Source of the DNA: JBFWWW01 sp050245975
GTDB lineage: Bacteria > Pseudomonadota > Alphaproteobacteria > Rhizobiales > Hyphomicrobiaceae
Direction: 5' to 3'
Length of the DNA: 32,462 bases
Assembly: GCA_050245975.1 (NCBI GenBank)
Contig: JBFWWW010000026.1
Span: 1-32,462 of the forward strand
Each line of letters begins with the position of its first letter. Position 1 is the stretch's first letter. Below are positions 23,732 to 30,900 of the stretch, piece by piece. The notes below the pieces were generated by a model. That model was given only the letters and a program-made list of their open reading frames with translations. It had not been told where the DNA came from and did not search any database. A program made the translations under genes and the position numbers.

Positions 23732-26200
23732 GTGCCGGCATTCTCACAAAATCTCGAAATCGCTCTGCATCGCGCCCTCGAGCTGGCGAATGAGCGCAAT
23801 CATGAATACGCAACGCTCGAACACCTGCTGCTGTCGCTGCTCGACGACCGCGATGCGGCCGCCGTCATGCGCGCGTGCAACGTCGATCTCGACGGGCTGC
23901 GGACCCGCATCACGGAATATCTCGACAACGAGCTCTCCGCACTGGTCGTGAAGGGCGCAACGGAAGCGACGCCGACCACCGGCTTCCAGCGCGTCATTCA
24001 TCGCGCTGTCGTGCACGTGCAGTCCTCGGGCCGCGAGGAGGTGACGGGCGCCAATGTGCTCGTCGCCGTGTTCGCCGAGCGCGAGAGCCATGCCGCGTTC
24101 TTCCTGCAGGAGCAGGAGATGACGCGCTTCGACGCCGTGCAGTACATCAGCCACGGCATCGCCAAGCGGCCGGGCATGTCGGAGCCGCGCCCCGTGCGCG
24201 GATCGGACGAGGAAGGCACCGGCACCGACGGCGCGCGCGAGGAGAAGAAGCAGCAGCAGCAGGATGCGCTCGGCACCTACTGCGTCAACCTCAACAAGAA
24301 GGCCAAGGACGGCCGCATCGATCCCCTCATCGGGCGCGAGGCCGAGGTGCTGCGCACCATCCAGGTGCTGTGCCGGCGGCAGAAGAACAACCCGCTGTTC
24401 GTCGGCGATCCGGGCGTCGGCAAGACGGCCATCGCCGAAGGCCTCGCCCGCAAGATCATCAAGGGCGAGGTGCCGGAGGTGCTGCAGGGCTCGACCATCT
24501 TCGCGCTCGACATGGGCGCGCTGCTGGCCGGCACGCGCTACCGCGGCGACTTCGAGGAGCGGCTCAAGGCCGTGATGAAGGAGGTCGAGAACTACAAGGG
24601 CGCGATCCTGTTCATCGACGAGATCCACACGGTGATCGGCGCCGGCGCGACGTCGGGCGGGGCGATGGACGCCTCCAACCTGCTGAAGCCGGCGCTGCAG
24701 TCGGGGACGCTGCGCTGCATCGGCTCGACGACCTACAAGGAGTACCGGCAGCACTTCGAGAAGGACCGCGCGCTGGTGCGGCGCTTCCAGAAGATCGACG
24801 TGAAGGAGCCCTCGGTGGAGGATTCCATCGAGATCCTGAAGGGCCTGAAGCCGGTGTTCGAGGAGTACCACAAGCTCAAGTACACCAACGACGCGATCAC
24901 GGCGGCGGTGGAGCTGTCGGCCAAGTACATCCACGACCGCAAGCTGCCCGACAAGGCGATCGACGTGATCGACGAGACGGGCGCCTCGCAGATGCTGGTG
25001 ACGGAGGCCAAGCGCAAGAAGAAGATCACCGTCAAGGAGATCGAGGCGACGATCGCCACCATGGCGCGCATCCCGCCGAAGACGATCACCAAGACGGACG
25101 CGGAGGTGCTGGTCAATCTCGACAAGGACCTGAAGCGGCTGGTGTTCGGCCAGGACAAGGCGATCGAGGCGCTGACCTCGGCGATCAAGCTGTCGCGCGC
25201 CGGTCTGCGCGAGCCGGAAAAGCCGATCGGCTGCTACCTGTTCTCGGGGCCGACGGGCGTCGGCAAGACCGAGGTGGCACGCCAGCTCGCCAGCCTGATG
25301 GGCATCGAGCTCTTGCGCTTCGACATGTCGGAGTACATGGAGAAGCACACGGTCTCGCGTCTCATCGGCGCGCCTCCGGGCTATGTCGGCTTCGACCAGG
25401 GCGGGCTGCTGACCGACGGCGTCGACCAGCATCCGCACTGCGTGCTGCTGCTCGACGAGATCGAGAAGGCGCATCCCGACCTGTTCAACATCCTTCTGCA
25501 GGTGATGGACCACGGCAAGCTGACGGACCACAACGGCAAGCAGGTGGACTTCCGCAACACGATCCTCATCATGACGACCAACGCGGGCGCATCCGACCTC
25601 GCCAAGGCGCCGATGGGCTTCAACCGCGCGCGCCGGGAAGGCGAGGACAGCGAGGCCATCGCGCGGATGTTCACGCCGGAGTTCCGCAACCGTCTCGACG
25701 CGACCATCGCGTTCGCGGGGCTGCCGCAGGACATCATCATGAAGGTGGTGGAGAAGTTCATCTTCCAGCTCGAGGCGCAGCTCGCCGACCGCGGCATCAC
25801 CATTGAGATGTCGGAAGAGGCGACGCGCTGGCTGGCGGAGACGGGCTACGACGAGAAGTTCGGCGCGCGGCCGTTGTCGCGCGTGATCCAGGAGCACGTG
25901 AAGCGGCCGCTGGCCGACGAGGTGCTGTTCGGCAAGCTGGAGCATGGCGGCGCGGTCAAGATCGTCGTCAAGGGCGAAGGCGCCGACCGCAAGCTCGACT
26001 TCGAGTTCTTCCCCGCCGACCCGGCCAAGAAGGCCAAGGCGCGGGAGGAGGACGACGACGAGGACGTCGAGGGTGACGAGGACGTGCCCGTGCTCGCCGA
26101 CACGGCGCCGAAGAAGGCGCTGCCCGGTCCGAAGGAGCGCAAGGAGCGGCCGAAGTCCACCGGCACGGTGCCGACGGTGCCGCGCAAGAAGGACGACTGA
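23732..26200 (+). CDS. clpA: ATP-dependent Clp protease ATP-binding subunit ClpA
   Basis: An 822-residue AAA+ unfoldase that feeds substrates into ClpP. The N-domain (1-~145, 'FSQNLEIALHRALELANERN') is the ClpS docking site. A charged Glu/Lys/Gln linker follows ('REEKKQQQQDALG'). AAA module 1 has Walker A from Gly225 ('GDPGVGKTAIAEGLA') and Walker B 'ILFIDEIHTVIGAGA'. Module 2 has Walker A from Gly506 ('GPTGVGKTEVARQLA') and 'VLLLDEIEKAHPDLF'. The ClpP-contact loop is probably 'MGF' near residue 628. The start is GTG, with AAGGAG at 23716-23721. After the family's normal end near residue 760 there is an extra tail of about 60 residues with an acidic run ('REEDDDEDVEGDEDV') and a basic Pro/Lys-rich end. 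Co-transcribed with clpS. Confidence 0.95.
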   Translation: MPAFSQNLEIALHRALELANERNHEYATLEHLLLSLLDDRDAAAVMRACNVDLDGLRTRITEYLDNELSALVVKGATEATPTTGFQRVIHRAVVHVQSSGREEVTGANVLVAVFAERESHAAFFLQEQEMTRFDAVQYISHGIAKRPGMSEPRPVRGSDEEGTGTDGAREEKKQQQQDALGTYCVNLNKKAKDGRIDPLIGREAEVLRTIQVLCRRQKNNPLFVGDPGVGKTAIAEGLARKIIKGEVPEVLQGSTIFALDMGALLAGTRYRGDFEERLKAVMKEVENYKGAILFIDEIHTVIGAGATSGGAMDASNLLKPALQSGTLRCIGSTTYKEYRQHFEKDRALVRRFQKIDVKEPSVEDSIEILKGLKPVFEEYHKLKYTNDAITAAVELSAKYIHDRKLPDKAIDVIDETGASQMLVTEAKRKKKITVKEIEATIATMARIPPKTITKTDAEVLVNLDKDLKRLVFGQDKAIEALTSAIKLSRAGLREPEKPIGCYLFSGPTGVGKTEVARQLASLMGIELLRFDMSEYMEKHTVSRLIGAPPGYVGFDQGGLLTDGVDQHPHCVLLLDEIEKAHPDLFNILLQVMDHGKLTDHNGKQVDFRNTILIMTTNAGASDLAKAPMGFNRARREGEDSEAIARMFTPEFRNRLDATIAFAGLPQDIIMKVVEKFIFQLEAQLADRGITIEMSEEATRWLAETGYDEKFGARPLSRVIQEHVKRPLADEVLFGKLEHGGAVKIVVKGEGADRKLDFEFFPADPAKKAKAREEDDDEDVEGDEDVPVLADTAPKKALPGPKERKERPKSTGTVPTVPRKKDD

Positions 26201-26232
26201 GCCGGCGGCAGGGTTTGCCGAGACTTTCCAGG

Positions 26233-26269
26233 GCGGCGCGGATGGCAGCATCCGCGCCGCTTTTGTTTT
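26233..26269 (+). terminator. Rho-independent terminator after clpA
   Basis: A perfect 12-bp stem GCGGCGCGGATG (26233-26244) with its complement at 26249-26260, a 4-base GCAG loop, then TTTTGTTTT. It lies 32 bp after the clpA stop and should end the clpS-clpA transcript. Confidence 0.88.
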
Positions 26270-26340
26270 GGCGCGCGCGCCGGCGCTGCCGCTGCCGGGG
26301 CCGAAGCACCGGCCGCCGTCGCGCCGGAGCCCTCTCACCC

Positions 26341-26448
26341 TGTCATCCCGGCCGAGCGCAGCGAGAGCCGGGACCCACGGTCCAAAGGCACGCGCTCGCT
26401 CGTGAGCTGGGTCCCGGATATTTCGCTTCGCGAAATTCCGGGATGACA
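26341..26448. repeat. Composite array, palindrome copy 1
   Basis: 108 bp. The ends TGTCATCCCGG and CCGGGATGACA are exact complements. Inside are GGGACCCA (26370-26377) / TGGGTCCC (26408-26415) and the hairpin ATTTCGC-TTC-GCGAAAT (26420-26436). Elements with such ends are, to my knowledge, widespread in intergenic DNA of alphaproteobacteria. Confidence 0.9.
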
Positions 26449-26456
26449 GGTGGGGG

Positions 26457-26630
26457 AGGACAGGTGGCGGTCGGGCGGACTTGTCCCCGTGTGTCACCGC
26501 GCGTGTAAGCTCGATGCCGACCCGCATCGACCGGGGCACGGTCGCGCACTTTCGTTGGCGGTCATCCCGCCGGAGCGCCGCCGCGCCGTCGGAGCGCTCG
26601 TCACCGGTGTCATTCCCGCCGTCGCGCTCC
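26457..26630. repeat. Composite array, linker element copy 1
   Basis: It begins AGGACAGGTGGCGG and contains the hairpin TCGATGC-CGACCC-GCATCGA, then GGCGGTCATCCCGCC. Near-identical sequence recurs after palindromes 2 and 3. Confidence 0.85.
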
Positions 26631-26635
26631 TCCCG

Positions 26636-26741
26636 TGTCATCCCGGCCGAGCGCAGCGAGAGCCGGGACCCAGGGTCCAAAGGCCCGCGCTCGCTCGGGG
26701 GCTGGGTCCCGGATGGCCGCTGTGCGGCCTCCGGGATGACA
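26636..26741. repeat. Composite array, palindrome copy 2 (variant hairpin)
   Basis: 106 bp, same ends and same GGGACCCAG / CTGGGTCCC arm as the others. The terminal hairpin is GGCCGC-TGT-GCGGCC (26715-26729) instead of ATTTCGC-TTC-GCGAAAT, so pairing is kept although sequence differs. A fragment of its right end (CCTCCGGGATGACAG) is duplicated just downstream, ending at 26769. Confidence 0.9.
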
Positions 26742-26775
26742 GGTGGAGCGCGGCCCTCCGGGATGACAGCAGGGG

Positions 26776-26947
26776 AGGACAGGTGGCGGCCGGGCGGACT
26801 TGTCCCCGTGCGTCGCCGCGCGTGTAAGCTCGATGCCGACCCGCATCGAACGGGACGCGGTCGCGTGCTTTTGTTGGCGGTCATCCCGCCGGAGCGCCGC
26901 CGCGCCGTCGGAGCGCTGCCGCCGGTGTCATTCCCGCCGTCGCGCTC
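26776..26947. repeat. Composite array, linker element copy 2
   Basis: Matches linker copy 1 nearly throughout, with scattered substitutions. The hairpin TCGATGC-CGACCC-GCATCGA is unchanged. Confidence 0.85.
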
Positions 26948-26953
26948 TCACCC

Positions 26954-27063
26954 TGTCATCCCGGCCGAGCGCAGCGAGAGCCGGGACCCAGAGACTTCAG
27001 GCACGCGCTTCATTAGTGGCGCTGGGTCCCGGATATTTCGCTTCGCGAAATTCCGGGATGACA
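26954..27063. repeat. Composite array, palindrome copy 3
   Basis: 110 bp. The middle (about 26993-27018) differs from copies 1, 2 and 4, while the outer ends, the GGGACCCAG / CTGGGTCCC arm and the ATTTCGC hairpin are kept. Confidence 0.9.
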
Positions 27064-27089
27064 GAAGGGGCGCGACATTCCGGGGTGAG

Positions 27090-27240
27090 AGGACAGGTGG
27101 CGGCCGGGCGGACTTGTCCCCGTGCGTCACCGCGCGTGTAAGCTCGATGCCGACCCGCATCGACCGGGGCGCGGCCGCGCACTTCTGTTGGCGGTCATCC
27201 CGCCGCAGCGCCGCCACACCGTCGGAGCGCTGCCGCGCTC
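27090..27240. repeat. Composite array, linker element copy 3
   Basis: Shorter than copies 1 and 2: it lacks the end segment GGTGTCATTCCCGCCGTCGC before the next palindrome. The inner hairpin is intact. Confidence 0.85.
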
Positions 27241-27348
27241 TGTCATCCCGGCCGAGCGCAGCGAGAGCCGGGACCTAGGGTCCAAAGGCGCGCGCTAGCC
27301 TGTGAGCTGGGTCCGGGATATTTCGCTTCGCGAAATTCCGGGATGACA
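27241..27348. repeat. Composite array, palindrome copy 4
   Basis: 108 bp, most like copy 1. The inner arm has decayed slightly (GGGACCTAG against CTGGGTCC). No linker element follows, so the array ends here. Confidence 0.9.
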
Positions 27349-27498
27349 GAAGGGGGCGCGACATTCCGGGGTGACCGGTGAGGAGGCGGCCTCCGCAATG
27401 ACAGCAGAGGAGATTTTGGGACGAGACGAGGAAAGTGCGGGATGGCGGAAGAGGATGGCGGCGCTGATGCGGTCCGAATGGGCTTCGAAACCGCACGC

Positions 27499-27900
27499 CA
27501 CGTGCATCCAGGCGCACGCGGAACGCATCCAGGCGCACGCCATGAGGACTTCACAAGAGCGCTCTTCGTACGTCGACATGGATGCCGGACGCCGCCAAAC
27601 AGAGACGCCACGTGCATCCAGGCGTACGCCGGACGCATCCAGGCGCACGCGGAACGTATCCAGGCGTACGGCAGGTGCCATCCGCGCGGCCCGACGAGCA
27701 TGGATCGTGCGCGCGGCTGGCCGGCGGGGCGCCGCCAAATGCGCACATCACGTGCATCCAAGCGTACGCGAGACGCATCCAGGCGCGCACCAGGTGCCAT
27801 CCACGCGTCCCGACGAGCATGGGTCGTGCGCGCGGCTGCCCGGCGGGGCGCCGCCAAAGGCGCACATCACGTGCATCCAAGCGTACGCCGGACGCTCCGG
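27499..27900. repeat. Nested tandem array: 21-bp units within 110-140-bp superunits
   Basis: CACGTGCATCCA occurs at 27499, 27609, 27749 and 27868 (spacings 110, 140, 119). Each is followed by 21-bp units of the type GCATCCAGGCGYACGCSGRAC, one to three per superunit. The second and third superunits also share a long segment (CCCGACGAGCATGG ... GGCGCCGCCAAA). The 140/119 difference is exactly one 21-bp unit. Repeats are contiguous, with no unique spacers, so this is not a CRISPR. Confidence 0.85.
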
Positions 27901-27994
27901 GCGCAGCACGGCGAGGTGATTGCGCGCCCGCGCTGGGCGTCGTCCGCGGCCAGGTTCCCGCCCGCCGGTGAGGGTGGTCGAGGGGAGGGGTCGG

Positions 27995-28420
27995 TCAGGC
28001 GGCGGCGAGCGCCTTGCGGATCTTCTCGGCGTTGGCGGCCAGCACGTCGGGCTTTTCCATCTGGCTCGCCGGCGGCAGCAGCTTCATCCCGTCGTGGCGC
28101 GGCAGCACATGGAAGTGCAGGTGGAAGACCACCTGGCCGCCGGCCGTCTCGTTGAACTGCTGCAGCGTCACGCCGGGCGCGTCGAAGGCCGGCATCACGG
28201 CGCGCGCGATCTTCTGCACGGTGGCGAGACAGGCGGCGAGCTGAGCCGGCGTCGCATCGAGAATGTTGCGCACCGGCGCCTTGGGAATGATGAGCGTGTG
28301 GCCGGGGCAGCGCGGCATCACGTCCATGAATGCCAGCGTGTCGGCGTCCTCGTAGACGCGCTGCGCGGGCAGCTCGCCGCGCAGGATTTTCGCGAAGATG
28401 TTGTTGGGATCATAGGTCAT
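27995..28420 (-). CDS. HIT family hydrolase (histidine triad nucleotide-binding protein)
   Basis: A 141-residue HIT protein of the Hint/HinT-like branch, a cytoplasmic hydrolase of AMP-amide or related nucleotides. The N-terminus 'NNIFAKILRGELPAQRVYED' and 'CPGHTLIIPKAPVRNILD' are typical. The catalytic triad region is 'VFHLHFHVLPRHDG', giving His-x-His-x-His, with 'NETAGGQVV' before it. Length is normal for the family with a ~25-residue C-terminal helix. It starts at 28420, divergent from the small membrane protein gene 129 bp away. It lies downstream of the repeat region and converges with clpA. Confidence 0.93.
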   Translation of the reverse strand: MTYDPNNIFAKILRGELPAQRVYEDADTLAFMDVMPRCPGHTLIIPKAPVRNILDATPAQLAACLATVQKIARAVMPAFDAPGVTLQQFNETAGGQVVFHLHFHVLPRHDGMKLLPPASQMEKPDVLAANAEKIRKALAAA

Positions 28421-28451
28421 GACGCGAACTCCGGGTCGAGGCCTTCGCGGT

Positions 28452-28468
28452 GTTAACGGTCCGCTAAC
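28452..28468. promoter_or_regulatory. Near-palindrome / CtrA-like box in the HIT / small-protein divergent gap
   Basis: GTTAACGGTCCGCTAAC: symmetric at all but one pair around the central T. It also reads TTAA-N7-CTAA, one mismatch from a CtrA box. A further TTAA lies about 40 bp downstream. Could regulate either gene. Confidence 0.3.
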
Positions 28469-28549
28469 CCACAGGTCAAGTCGGATGCGTCGTTAAGGCC
28501 TCTGCAACTTGGGTCATGCGATGCCGGGCGGCAAAGGAGGAGCTCTGTC

Positions 28550-28771
28550 ATGGGCCTTTATGAAAACCTGTCGCCGACGCCGCGGCAAGCGCGCGCAACG
28601 GACCTCGTCGGGCCGCACCTCGCGGCGCGCATGGTCGACCGTCGCCTGATGCTGATCGGCTCGATGCTGTTCGTCCTGATGGCGGCCGGCGCGCTGATCC
28701 AGGTCGACATGACCGCCAGCCGCTGGGCGCCGGGCGACTACCCGGTCGTCGACACGTCGGGCCACGCCTGA
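28550..28771 (+). CDS. Small single-pass membrane protein (73 residues)
   Basis: I do not recognise this protein. It reads 'MGLYENLSPTPRQARATDLV', a basic stretch with Arg-Arg before the helix, one hydrophobic helix ('LMLIGSMLFVLMAAGALIQV', residues ~34-53) and a short tail ending 'YPVVDTSGHA'. The Shine-Dalgarno AAAGGAGG (28533-28540) is the strongest in the window and well spaced from the ATG, which argues for a real and well-translated gene. By the positive-inside rule the N-terminus would be cytoplasmic. Its stop codon directly abuts the end of the convergent acyltransferase gene. Confidence 0.7.
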   Translation: MGLYENLSPTPRQARATDLVGPHLAARMVDRRLMLIGSMLFVLMAAGALIQVDMTASRWAPGDYPVVDTSGHA

Positions 28772-29956
28772 TCACGCCTCGGCGGCGGGGATCACTTTGC
28801 GGTAGGGCGCGAACTCGGCGAGCATCTCGCGCGCCTCGGCGACGTGGCGGCGCTCCTCGTCGAGATAGCGCGCGACGGCGCGACGGAAACCCTGATCGGC
28901 GATCCAGTGCAATGAATACGTCGGCGACGGCACGTAGCCGCGCGCCAGCTTGTGGTCGCCCTGCGCGCCCGCCTCCACGCGCGCCAGCTTGTGGCGGATG
29001 GCGTAGTCGATGGCCTGGTAGTAGCAGACCTCGAAATGCAGACAGGGGTGGTGCTCGATCGCGCCCCAGTAGCGGCCATAGAGGCAGTCGCCGCCGATCA
29101 TGTTCAGCGCGCCGGCGATGGGCTTGCCCGCGCGCGTGACCATCACCAGCAGGCAGCGGTCGGCCATCGCGGCGCCGAGGCGTGAGAAGAAGGCGCGGTT
29201 GAGATAGGGCCGGCCCCACTTGCGGCTGCCGGTGTCCATGTAGAAGGCGAAGAACGCATCCCAGTGCGCCTCGGTGATGCCGGCGCCGGACAGCCACGCG
29301 ATGTCGAGGCCGCCGCTCAGCGCCTGCTCGCGCTCCTTGCGGATCGCCTTGCGCTTGCGCGAGGCGAGCGAGGCGAGGAAGTCGTCGAACGTGGCGTAGC
29401 CGGCGTTGTGCCAGTGAAACTGCTGGTCGGTGCGCTGGAGCAGGACGGACGAGCCGAGCCGCGTCCACTCGCCTTCCGACAGGAACGTCATGTGCAGCGA
29501 TGACAGGTCGAGGCGGCGCGCGAGCTCGATGGCGGCGGCGGCGAGATTGCGCTCGGCCTCCTCCGCGCCGGCACCGGGACGGACGAGCAGGCGGCGGCCC
29601 GGCACGGGCGTGAAGGGCACGGCGATCTGCAGCTTGGGATAGTAGCGCCCGCCGGCGCGCTCGAACGCCTCCGCCCAGCCGTGATCGAAGACGTATTCGC
29701 CCTGGCTGTGGGTCTTGAGATAGCAGGGCGCGACGCCCGAGACGTGGCCGCTGCCGTCCTCCAGCACGAGATGCTGCGGCCGCCAGCCGGAGCGGCCGCC
29801 GACGGTGCCGGAGGCTTCCAGAGCGGCGAGGAAGGCGTGGGCGACGAACGGGTCGAAGCGCGCGGGATCGGGATTGGCGCACGCGTCCCAGTCGCCGGCC
29901 GCGATGTCGGCGATGCGCGGCACCACCCGCACGCGAATTTCCGATGACGCGCTCAT
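28772..29956 (-). CDS. GNAT/FemAB-like N-acyltransferase (COG3146, peptidoglycan-related annotation)
   Basis: A 394-residue protein of the COG3146 / DUF482 family, with a double GNAT (FemAB-like) fold. Signature stretches include 'YVFDHGWAEAFERAGGRYYP', 'SLHMTFLSEGEW', 'RKRKAIRKERE' and 'GDCLYGRYWGAIEHHPCLHF'. The C-terminal signature is 'FEVCYYQAIDYAIRH' followed by 'EAGAQGDHKLARGY'. Members are often labelled 'predicted N-acyltransferase'; the true acceptor is not established. It is cytoplasmic, without signal peptide. The start at 29956 has AGGG a few bases upstream. It lies 188 bp after the DUF4336 gene on the same strand, so co-transcription is possible. Confidence 0.88.
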   Translation of the reverse strand: MSASSEIRVRVVPRIADIAAGDWDACANPDPARFDPFVAHAFLAALEASGTVGGRSGWRPQHLVLEDGSGHVSGVAPCYLKTHSQGEYVFDHGWAEAFERAGGRYYPKLQIAVPFTPVPGRRLLVRPGAGAEEAERNLAAAAIELARRLDLSSLHMTFLSEGEWTRLGSSVLLQRTDQQFHWHNAGYATFDDFLASLASRKRKAIRKEREQALSGGLDIAWLSGAGITEAHWDAFFAFYMDTGSRKWGRPYLNRAFFSRLGAAMADRCLLVMVTRAGKPIAGALNMIGGDCLYGRYWGAIEHHPCLHFEVCYYQAIDYAIRHKLARVEAGAQGDHKLARGYVPSPTYSLHWIADQGFRRAVARYLDEERRHVAEAREMLAEFAPYRKVIPAAEA

Positions 29957-29966
29957 GCGACCCTGA

Positions 29967-29995
29967 TCCTGGCGTGATGAGTCCTGGTGTGATGA
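29967..29995. repeat. 15-bp direct repeat just upstream of the acyltransferase gene
   Basis: TCCTGGCGTGATGA and TCCTGGTGTGATGA, one mismatch and one base apart, 10 bp before the start codon. They lie where the ribosome binding region and leader of the minus-strand gene would be. Confidence 0.6.
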
Positions 29996-30144
29996 TCTCG
30001 GCGAACGGCCCTGCCGCCCCAGTCCACCCTAGGGGATCATATGGGCCGCGCGGTGGCAACGCGACCGGGTCGCGCTCAGCGCAGCGCCGCCATCGCCGCC
30101 CGGCATGGCTGCGCGGATGCGGGTCCGGCACGTGCGGCCGGGCG

Positions 30145-30894
30145 TCAGGTCAAAAGCCAGCGGAAGGCGCGCTTCAGCTCCGCGGCGCCGTTCCGGTCGT
30201 GCCACTTGCCGTGCGCGAGGATGATGCGCTCCGGCTGCCAGCCGATCATCGTCTCGACGGCCGCGCGCAGGCGGGCGCGATCGTAGTTGAAGCGCATGTC
30301 GCGCGGCATCTGGCTGTCGGGCGCGCGCGCGCCGGCGATCCACAGCAGCGCGCGCAGGAGGCGGGAGGGCACCTTGTGCGGCTCGAAGTTCTCGATCAGG
30401 TCGGTGAGGATGAGCGTGCGGCTGGCGCGGTGGAAGAAGTCGAACTCGCTCATGTAGCGGCCCGCGATGCCGATGGTGGCGATGGCGTCGTCCCAGGGGT
30501 AGCCGCTGTCGGCGGACAGCTCGTGTGCGGGGAAGTCGATGCGCGCGCCGGCCTGCTCGCGGATGCGCGGGGCAAGCCAGACCTCGGCGTCCGGGCAGGC
30601 GCTGCGCCAGTCGGGGATCCACCAGTAGTGGATGCGGTTTGGGCCGACGATCCAGCGCACCGGGCCGAGACGGGTCACCTCGGTCTGCAGGGTAGGCGTC
30701 AGGCGCGTCGGCGAATGGAGGAAGAGCCCGCCCGGCGTGCGCACGATGGTCATGCGGGTCGGAAACGGAAAGCGGATGCCGAGGAAGCCGAAGCGGATGA
30801 GGGGGCCGTCGACGATCCAGATGTCGTCGGCGACGGCCTTGAGCGTGTCGAGCGGCGCATAGGTGCGCAGGTCTGAAGGGTCGCGGTCCGGCAT
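30145..30894 (-). CDS. DUF4336 domain protein (metallo-beta-lactamase-like)
   Basis: A 249-residue protein of the DUF4336 family, which looks like a diverged metallo-beta-lactamase fold. Visible are 'DDIWIVDGPLIRFGFLGIRF' at residues ~23-42, 'FPTRMTIVRTPGGLFLHSPT', 'IVGPNRIHYWWIPDWRSACP' and 'LTDLIENF'. The classic HxHxDH zinc motif is absent. 'GPNRIHYWWIPDW' sits in its place, and 'ILAHGKWHDRNG' near the end keeps a His as in the MBL fold. The function of the family is unknown. It starts 6 bp after the EamA gene, so the two are co-transcribed. Confidence 0.85.
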   Translation of the reverse strand: MPDRDPSDLRTYAPLDTLKAVADDIWIVDGPLIRFGFLGIRFPFPTRMTIVRTPGGLFLHSPTRLTPTLQTEVTRLGPVRWIVGPNRIHYWWIPDWRSACPDAEVWLAPRIREQAGARIDFPAHELSADSGYPWDDAIATIGIAGRYMSEFDFFHRASRTLILTDLIENFEPHKVPSRLLRALLWIAGARAPDSQMPRDMRFNYDRARLRAAVETMIGWQPERIILAHGKWHDRNGAAELKRAFRWLLT

Positions 30895-30900
30895 GAGGGC

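Larger units (their letters stand above)
26270..27994. other. 1.7-kb gene-free repeat region between clpA terminator and HIT gene
   Basis: This stretch holds two unrelated repeat arrays. The first (26341-27348) alternates ~108-bp palindromes with a ~150-175-bp linker element. The second (27499-27900) is built of 21-bp units inside 110-140-bp superunits. Many frames are open on both strands, but they read as Arg/Ala/Pro-rich translations of repeats. The superunit lengths shift the frame from copy to copy, so I call no gene here. No transposase or integrase remnant was seen. Confidence 0.75.

Noticed and set aside
23206..23799. Minus-strand frame opposite clpS
   Set aside because: Antisense shadow of clpS and its leader, no motif.
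26341..26448. Cloverleaf-like fold considered as a tRNA
   Set aside because: No T-loop, anticodon arm or CCA-type acceptor sequence; the element is repeated four times with outer inverted ends instead.
23744..26884. 1046-codon minus-strand frame opposite clpA
   Set aside because: It is the antisense of clpA, whose motifs and length are complete. Its translation is Arg/His/Leu-rich without domains, a normal effect of high GC3.
27499..27900. Possible CRISPR array
   Set aside because: Repeats are contiguous and imperfect with no unique spacers of constant length, and no cas genes are near.
27371..27919. Open frames on both strands across the second repeat array (also 27442-28155 plus and 27551-27880 minus)
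   Set aside because: The 21-bp units keep all frames open, but superunit spacings of 110, 140 and 119 bp shift the frame at each copy, so no single frame gives a repeated protein. No ribosome binding site or domain is visible.
26270..27994. Insertion sequence or integron remnant
   Set aside because: No transposase or integrase fragment in any frame and no target-site duplication that I could identify.
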